From CAVXHV01 sp963761445 (lineage in GTDB: Bacteria; Planctomycetota; Planctomycetia; Isosphaerales; Isosphaeraceae): a stretch of 64,000 nucleotides of DNA. The notes beneath the pieces were generated by a model that searched no databases, had not been told where the DNA came from, and was given only the letters and a program-made list of their open reading frames with translations. Numbering within the stretch: position 1 is the stretch's first letter; each line of letters opens with the position of its first letter. Below, one piece after another: positions 57,900 through 64,000 of the stretch. Where the stretch lies: contig CAVXHV010000005.1 in assembly GCA_963761445.1 (NCBI GenBank), forward strand, positions 558,001-622,000. The letters run 5' to 3'. The position numbers and the translations under genes are program-made.

Positions 57900-59256
57900 G
57901 CTTGCACCAAGTCGTGCGACTGCGAGACGCTATCGGCGCGACCGCGATTCCAGAACCATGAAAGCACGACGACTGGAAACGCCGTGAACCCCCAGTTGTA
58001 GTAAAACCAGACGACGGGGTCGTCGTTGACGACCATGAACCAGGCGTTGTAGTACGTGATGGACCACCAGAACTGGACCCACGGAACATGAGGGTAGAGG
58101 CGGAGATATTCATAGCGCTGCGCAAGATAAGGGCGAGGCAACCTAGTACGATCAGGGTGCCGAGCGTTCCGCCATTTAATTGAGTGGCGCCGAGAATGCC
58201 GATGGCCGGGCCTGTGAAATCATCGGTGCGTTCCATCTCGGAGCCTGCCATCCATGCCCCGATCCATTTGCTTCGGCCGAATAATGGCTTGCTGGGCCAG
58301 ATGATTCGTGGAATGTAGGTCGAGACGACGCGCACGTAGTTTTCACCGAAGTCATAAGGCGACTTCTCAGGGACGGTGTCCAGCATCAAGAGGAACCCGC
58401 CGTATTCGAACGACTCGTAGGACTTGTACTCGACAGTGTCGTCATCGTCCTTATCTTTGACGTTCAAGTTGACGAGGATCTTCTCGGGCTGAAAATCAGC
58501 GAGGAATTGTGTGAAGCCCGCGACGGTTCGCGGATAAGTTGAGGCTTCTCGCCAACCGAGCGCAATCGTCACGACCAGAGCGCCGAGCACACCGGTCGTG
58601 ATCAAGACCGGCCAGGAGGGGCGTTTCATACGAGTGAGGTAGAGGGCGCAAATTGTCGCGAGCAAGCCCATGAGCGAATGGGATCGCTTGCCGTTGAACA
58701 TCCAGATTGCGACATAGGCGGCCCCGACCATCAGCCCGAGAGTCAAATAGACGGGACGCGTCGATTGCGTCGTTCGACCCGTGATGACGAGCATCACGGC
58801 GGCCACCAGCATCACGAATGGGAACGATCGAAACAGTGCCTCCTCGCTCGAGAAGCTCTCGACGGAGGGGGCATCTCCATCGGCGAACATGTTCGCGCAG
58901 AAGAGCCCCCAGATAATGAGCGGCGGGCAGAGCACGGTCGGCAAGAATGATGACCAGCGTGTGGGAGGACGCGGCAGAATCTTGGCCGTAATTCGCGCGG
59001 GGCCGAACTGATAGACCAGCAGAAACCAGAGCAGCGCCCAGAATGCCCGAAAGTTGGCCTCGATGACCAGGTTTTTACCGCGTACTTCTACGGCCCAGTC
59101 GTGAAAGTTGAGTGCCTGGATCACGTAGATTTGCAGATACCCGAGCAGGAACAGCCAGACCGGTGCGAACGGGTCAAATTTCCGGGAAATGACCTGGTAC
59201 AGGAAATAAAGCACCATCAGCCCGGCTGTCGCATAGATAAAATTGATTTCTTCCAT
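57896..59256 (-). CDS. Wzy/O-antigen-polymerase-like membrane protein, frameshifted
   Basis: About 453 residues in two frames with about ten or more membrane segments. The first frame runs to GTLIVLGCLALILR. At about 58120 the frame changes, and the native end (YEYLRLYPHVPWVQFWWSITYYN and onward) continues to 57896; the first frame's own tail, rich in Ser/Thr/Arg, is not native. The large external loop is DKDDDDTVEYKSYES and nearby. The pattern fits an oligosaccharide-unit polymerase, which joins repeat units on the outer face of the membrane. The overlap with GT4 supports this end. The junction reads TTGCGCAGC, where one extra G restores the frame. Confidence 0.8.
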
Positions 59257-59266
59257 GACCGCCCAA

Positions 59267-60652
59267 TCAGCTCACCGGGGCACAGAATTGATCTGCGTGA
59301 CTGTCGACAAAGCACGCCGTGTGCTCCTCGTCGTTGTGCTCGTTCAATCGTGCCTGCGAAGGAGGCGTGGCTTCTGCGAACAACAAGTCATCAACGGCCG
59401 CGATCAATCGCTCGTGGTATCGAGGCCAGTCAAACGACAGGGCCCGTGCCCGGGCTGCGCCAGCCATGGAAGCACGAAGATCGGGGTCGTTCCCGAGCTG
59501 TTCCATGCGAGAAGCCAGGCCGTCGACCTCGCTTGAAGGAACGATGAATCCTTCGATGCCGTCACGAACGACTGATCCTGCGCTCGGCGTGACCACGCTG
59601 GGCAAACCGCTGGCGAGTGCCTCGTAGGTGACAACAGCAGATCCCTCAAACAGCGAGGGAAACACAAAGACGTCGGCCGATGCCATACGCGCGGGCATCT
59701 CGGAAGGTGAGACCCGTCCCAGTGGCTCGACTGAGTGCAGGTAGGGCTTGAGCGGGCCGAGATTCGCAGGCATTGGACCGAGAAGCTGGAGCCGCCAGCC
59801 GGGACGTCGAATTCGCCGCCAGGCTTCAAGCAAATACTTGATGCCCTTGCGATGACTGATTCCCCCGGCGAAGAGGAAGGTACAATCCGGCCCATGATGC
59901 TTCTGAGCGGGCGGGTGGAAACGGCGACAGTCTGCTGCATAGGGGATGACGCGGAGCTTGGCGGCGGGTGTTCCGAACCGTACGAGCGTTTGTGCAATGT
60001 GAATCGATGGAACAAGCACACGGTCGGCCAATGCGAGGTCGCGCAGGCGACGATCGTGCAACCAGGCCAGGAGGACACGGTCGAGATCGCTCGATCCGAG
60101 GTAAATGGGCATGAACTCGGGTGATGTCGCGTCTTCTCTCTCGAGCACTTCTCGTTCCTCACGCACGTCTCCGTGGACCATGCTGACGATGGTTTTTATT
60201 CCCAGGCGCCGGCAAAGCGGCAGTGCGGCCATTGAGCCTACGTCGCTGAATGTCAGCAACAGCTCGGGACGATTACGAGTAATGGTGCGTGCCAGTTGAG
60301 CGTCGAAGCGTTTGGTTCGGTACTGAGCCATTACCCGGCCGAGATGGGGAAGCCTTTCGTCGAGCCGGGCTTCAAGCCGGAGTAGAAGGTCGAAGGAAGG
60401 GACGGTCTGCACGAGGGCAGGGGGAATTTCGGGGTCATGGCGCCGCAGCAACACTTGCTCCAAACGCGCGAATCGAGCTCGAGCGACCCGGCGGGATATC
60501 AAAGCGAGCCGGCCGGTGGGATCGTAGTAGGAAGCCGTGACGAACCCACGCAATTTCGCTGCACGATGCAGGCCGATCACAGCCTGATAAGCGGGTGGGC
60601 GAGCGTCGGGGCACGCTACCAGTACCCGCCCGCCGGATCGTTGCAGCTTCAT
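59267..60652 (-). CDS. GT-B glycosyltransferase
   Basis: 461 residues from the ATG at 60652. The frame is joined upstream with EpsI, but that join is a frame artefact (see findings). The donor domain has CTFLFAGGISHRKGIKYLL and the E-x7-E pair in EGSAVVTYE, with ADVFVFPSLFEG just before. It likely acts in the same exopolysaccharide pathway as its neighbours. It is followed by the Wzy-like gene after 10 bp. Confidence 0.86.
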   Translation of the reverse strand: MKLQRSGGRVLVACPDARPPAYQAVIGLHRAAKLRGFVTASYYDPTGRLALISRRVARARFARLEQVLLRRHDPEIPPALVQTVPSFDLLLRLEARLDERLPHLGRVMAQYRTKRFDAQLARTITRNRPELLLTFSDVGSMAALPLCRRLGIKTIVSMVHGDVREEREVLEREDATSPEFMPIYLGSSDLDRVLLAWLHDRRLRDLALADRVLVPSIHIAQTLVRFGTPAAKLRVIPYAADCRRFHPPAQKHHGPDCTFLFAGGISHRKGIKYLLEAWRRIRRPGWRLQLLGPMPANLGPLKPYLHSVEPLGRVSPSEMPARMASADVFVFPSLFEGSAVVTYEALASGLPSVVTPSAGSVVRDGIEGFIVPSSEVDGLASRMEQLGNDPDLRASMAGAARARALSFDWPRYHERLIAAVDDLLFAEATPPSQARLNEHNDEEHTACFVDSHADQFCAPVS

Positions 60653-60702
60653 TTGAGCCTCGATCTTCCTTGATCTTCTGGGGGCCGTGCATAGTGCGGT
60701 GT

Positions 60703-61378
60703 TCAAGGGATGTGATAGTCGGCGCGCTCGAGCGGCAGGACTTCCTCGAGCGACCTCGAGGAGCTCGTGAGAGAAATCCCGCAACCCTTCTCCGTCGGGG
60801 TCGAGCTCACCGGGGCAGAAGACTTCAACCGTCATTGATGAGCCGCGTGTTGTTCGACCGTGGCTGCTGCGGCTTGTTATAGGAAGACTGCGCACGTACT
60901 TTTCCAGCTTTCCTTCGCCGAAAATGTAGTACCAAAACCCGACGCTTTCGACCAGTTCATCTCGTCCGTAGCCCAGTCGGATGATCGTCATGGTCCTATC
61001 CTGTCCGATGGGCACGGAGAACATGCGAGTCTGCGACTCGATCTTGTTCCACCCGCCGGAGGGAAGGCAGATCTCGGGTGTGTGTCTGAGGTTGTTTCCT
61101 TGACGTGAATAGTTGATCCAGAGCTGCACGCTCAGGCCGGGGTGCTTGCTGCTTTCATAGGTGCGGCTCAGGTATTCGGTCGTCTGGGCCCGCTCGATGA
61201 TGTCGGCTTCGACCGCCAGGTCGCGTCCCGTCCAGCTACCCAGGTTGAGCGGAACCGTGGCGAGCGGTTTCCGCAGCGCGGGCCGCTCGGTTTGATTCAT
61301 TGACTCAAGGGCAGCCTGAGCGGCGATGCCGGTTGCGAGAATTGCCCCGCAGAGGACGGCACGCTTGAGTTGAGACAT
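60703..61378 (-). CDS. EpsI-type exosortase-associated protein (DUF3485), frameshifted
   Basis: About 225 residues. After a signal-like start (AVLCGAILATGIAAQAAL) comes the EpsI domain with LGSWTGRDL, RTYESS, SVQLWINYSRQG and RHTPEICLPSGGW; the last two are the family's best signature. At about 60745 the frame changes: the native end reads through ERADYHIP to a stop at 60703. In the printed frame the protein instead runs into the downstream glycosyltransferase. EpsI-like proteins accompany exosortases and are needed for polymer export. A GAGGAT site precedes the ATG. Confidence 0.85.
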
Positions 61379-61434
61379 CGGTAGATCCTCACGTGAAAAA
61401 ATCGATCAAGCGCAGTGAATTTCGAGTCGCGTCA

Positions 61435-62427
61435 TCACGATCCAATGGCGAGTTGTCTTGCCGGTGTCATGTCGTTTTCCGGATGTTGCTTGCGATCTAG
61501 CAGAGTCGTCTGCCAGATCTGGTCGAGGGCCCAGCACTCGGCCTGCAGGAGAAGAAGGCCGAAGGCCATCATGAGCAACCCCTCGATGGTATGGTAAGTG
61601 CCGAGCGCAAACTGCGGATTGACGAAGTGCATGATGTATCCGGTGAGCATCACGCGGGCAATGTTTGCCGAAAGTGCAATCGGCAGGGCGGAGATCACAA
61701 TCACCATGCGGTACCAGGGGGGCCGCTTGTTCCAGTAGGCCACGGCTGCCGTGAGCGCGAGGAAACCGGTTAACTGTCGCATTCCGCTACAAGCTTCGGC
61801 GACGAACATCTGCAAGCCGCCCGGCAAGGTCATCTTGTTGCCTTCACGAAGTATGGGCACGCCGCTGGCCGTCATCAAAACCGAGGCAACGCGGCTGGCA
61901 AATAATTGCAATGGCGAAGCGATCTTTGAATAAAGCGCGATCGGAAGCGGGACCATGAAGATCAGGAAGAAGAAAGCGAACCAGTATCGCTTGAGAGCGG
62001 TGGCTCCCATCATCATTGTGAAGAGCCCGGTGAGCCCGATGAGGAAGGCGATATCGCTCAAAAAGGGGATGGGCAACGGTATCGTAACCAGGCGCAGCGC
62101 GAGCGACGCGAACAGGAGACCAACTCCGGACCAGACACCTCCACGAATCGGGATCGGTCCGCTCGCGGCAACACGGTTGGCGAAGTAGAGGCTGATCAAG
62201 GGGACAAGGAAGCCGTGGCTATAGTTTTCGTCGGTCGTCCAGACGTAGTAGAAATGTCCCAGATTGACCCAGAAGATCCGCACGAACATGGCCAGGCACA
62301 CGAGTCCGCAGAGGAAGCCCGTGTGCTGCGTGGGGTCAGTTGCAGCCGTGGAAACCAACGTGGCCAGGCTGTGGTGTTGCCCCGGACGATCGGGTTTCGC
62401 GGGAGACTGCTTCCATTTCACGGCCAT
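61435..62427 (-). CDS. Exosortase
   Basis: 330 residues from an ATG at 62427 preceded by AAGGA; the same frame continues without a stop into the TPR protein upstream. About eight membrane helices carry the catalytic triad of exosortases: Cys213 in AEACSGMRQ, Arg258 in NIARVMLTGY and His279 in LGTYHTIEG. It cleaves PEP-CTERM tails and links sorted proteins to the envelope or exopolysaccharide. A substrate candidate is the PEP-CTERM protein at 18786-19499. It lies directly upstream of EpsI, as in typical exosortase loci. Confidence 0.93.
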   Translation of the reverse strand: MAVKWKQSPAKPDRPGQHHSLATLVSTAATDPTQHTGFLCGLVCLAMFVRIFWVNLGHFYYVWTTDENYSHGFLVPLISLYFANRVAASGPIPIRGGVWSGVGLLFASLALRLVTIPLPIPFLSDIAFLIGLTGLFTMMMGATALKRYWFAFFFLIFMVPLPIALYSKIASPLQLFASRVASVLMTASGVPILREGNKMTLPGGLQMFVAEACSGMRQLTGFLALTAAVAYWNKRPPWYRMVIVISALPIALSANIARVMLTGYIMHFVNPQFALGTYHTIEGLLMMAFGLLLLQAECWALDQIWQTTLLDRKQHPENDMTPARQLAIGS

Positions 62428-64000
62428 GTTCGGTCGTCCTTCGCGTTGCCAATCGCTTGGGTTCAGTTTGCCTTTACGCCCGTCGATCGGGTGAGGGTCG
62501 GTGCGCTGAATGTCAGTTGCCCGGCGTGTGATGTCATCGCTGAATGCAACGGCTGACGCCAACCGGAGTGCCGCCTGACGCTGAACGTCGTCATCGGACC
62601 GATAGGAGATATCAGCCAGGTTGAACCACCAGGACCGCCGGACGGTCGGGTCATCGATCGAGTCGATCGCCTGACGATAAAGCTGGTCGGATTCTTTGAA
62701 ACGTGAGCGGAGGGCGAGCGCTTCTGCGCATGCGGCGAGTGTGAGCGGCCCAGCCTCGCCTGGAGAGAGCGGAAGTGGCGTCGATTTGAGTATGCGGTCC
62801 AGCACTGTCTCCGCTTCACTACGTCCTCGCTCGCGTAGAAGGCGCACAGTCGCGATCATTACAATCGGACTTTCCGGGAGCACGCGCGACCATTCTTCGA
62901 AGGTCCATACATTCTGGAAGATGAATTCCGCGACGATCTCGCGCACGGTCTCTTCACCAGGCAGCAAGTAGCGGGGAACCGCCGGGTCTTCACTAAATCG
63001 CGGCACGCGATGTCGAGATGACCTGTCCGGAACGGCAAAGGAAAGCGCGCGTCCAAAAAGCGCAAGTGCGTCGTCTTTTTTCCCCGCTGCCAAAAGCCGG
63101 CGAGCACTCCAAGCGAGGCTGATGGCATCGCGACTGAGGCCCAGACTGCGCAGCGGGACGGAATTCACACTATCAACCGGCTCAAGCTGTGCCCGGGCAA
63201 GACGCGCCTGTGAGTTGATTGGTGAAGCAGCCAGAGCGCGATCCAGAAGCGCGACGGTTTCCCCAGATGATTGGTTTTCGTCTGCCTGGAGATTGCCAAG
63301 GAAAATAGCCCAGTTAGCAAGATGCGCGGGGGTGGAGGTTAACCAGGTTACCGGGGGTTGGACCGAGCTGGGCAGCGGCATGCGCTGGATTGCCGGATCT
63401 CTGGTCAAGAGCCGATCGGTCACAATCGCCGCCGCAAAGGAATCTTGAGCCCACGACCAGGAGAGAGTGCAGCCGAGGAGACCGGCTGCAAGCACGAAGA
63501 GGAGCGCAACAGGGCCAGCCAGCGCGATTGGTGGAGTCCAGCAGGACGGCTCGCGCTCCAGAGTTGGCATGAGACTGGATCCATTGAGCTTCTTTGTCGC
63601 AATCTTGCTTGGGTTTGCCGCAATCTGGCGCGCCGGTGCAGATCGGTGAACCGCGAGGATGTCCTTGGCCGAGGGCCATTCCGTATTCTTGACCGGCGAG
63701 GTTGCCACATGTCTGGGCGGAGCCTCGTATCCGGGATCATCCTGCACGAGTGGAGCAGATGGAATGCTCACCGGTTGCTCGCCCGGGATAAAGGGCTCAT
63801 CGCCGGGGTACTCGACCGCTATCCCAGGCTCAAGCTGAGGCTCAGTCATCGAGCTCGAGGAACGTTCAATCGCTACGGGCTCGATCTCGGAGAGCACATC
63901 CTCGATCTGGTACTCCGGAACCACTTCGACTGAACAGACAGGAGCGGGCTCCTCGGGTGGGGAAACGAGAGAAACGTCAGTTGGTTCGGGTGGCTCGGCA
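62428..64000 (-). CDS. TPR-like membrane protein of the exosortase locus (partial)
   Basis: At least 524 residues; the frame is still open at the window edge, so the true start is missing. The N-terminal part is rich in Pro, Glu and Ser, and one membrane helix follows (PVALLFVLAAGLLGC). The rest has TPR-like helical repeats (AWSARRLLAAGKKDDALALFGRAL, LLRERGRSEAETVLDRIL). Its frame runs straight into the exosortase with no stop, so it is either fused or its stop codon is lost by a frame error. The position at the head of the operon and the TPR build suggest a scaffold for the export machinery. Confidence 0.65.

Overview
This window most likely comes from a planctomycete chromosome, probably of the Isosphaeraceae/Gemmata kind. 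The evidence is the gene content. There is a Planctomycete-cytochrome/DUF1549/DUF1553 giant with WD40 repeats, two secreted proteins with an LEPR-XLL-type N-terminal signal, and a Ser/Thr kinase fused to a long TPR tail. There are also ThuA and Gfo/Idh/MocA proteins with Tat signals, a PEP-CTERM protein with an exosortase locus, and many lineage-type secreted hypotheticals. I saw no rRNA, tRNA, CRISPR array, prophage or IS transposase.

Layout. 0.3-7.3 kb: a TPR/seven-haem cytochrome converges with the DUF1549/DUF1553 giant. 7.7-9.3 kb: cysteine desulfurase and a small membrane protein. 9.4-18.7 kb: a forward run of secreted or membrane hypotheticals, a large polytopic membrane protein and the TPR kinase. 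18.8-28 kb: a PEP-CTERM protein, several small envelope proteins, SurE, a Tat-exported metallophosphoesterase, a polysaccharide deacetylase with a GNAT-type protein, and a small LEPR-XLL protein. 28-39 kb: housekeeping genes (selD, transaldolase, HAD phosphatase, gatCAB, glmU-like, pentulokinase, dtd). 38.7-49.5 kb: two Gfo/Idh/MocA proteins, a GT39-like membrane protein, ThuA, and a tight operon of AhpD-like, YceH-like and GH38-like genes. 49.6-64 kb: an exopolysaccharide/exosortase region with an AsnB-type amidotransferase, a Ser-rich LEPR-XLL protein, GT2, two GT4, a Wzy-like polymerase, another GT, EpsI, exosortase and a TPR protein that runs off the window edge.

How the genes fit together. 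The reverse-strand run from about 64 to 54.5 kb has 4-bp overlaps or short gaps throughout, so it reads as one transcript making and exporting an exopolysaccharide linked to protein sorting. The PEP-CTERM protein at 18.8-19.5 kb is a plausible exosortase substrate. AsnB-type amidotransferases, polysaccharide deacetylases and GNAT/FemAB-like proteins are common companions of such loci, and all three occur here. The gatCAB set, dtd, surE, glmU-like and tal genes are ordinary chromosomal housekeeping genes.

Data quality. At least eight genes carry nine single frame changes, where the conserved protein continues in another frame: about 2489, 6936, 7845, 26575, 47923, 48800, 51225, 58120 and 60745. 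One gene has two. This fits residual indel errors in a long-read or draft assembly better than biology. It also makes at least one false gene fusion (EpsI with a glycosyltransferase). I annotate such genes over their full reconstructed span. The most unusual non-coding structure is at 54.15-54.57 kb: an 18-bp tandem array running into a 32-bp inverted repeat, which also supplies the tail of the neighbouring GT2 gene.
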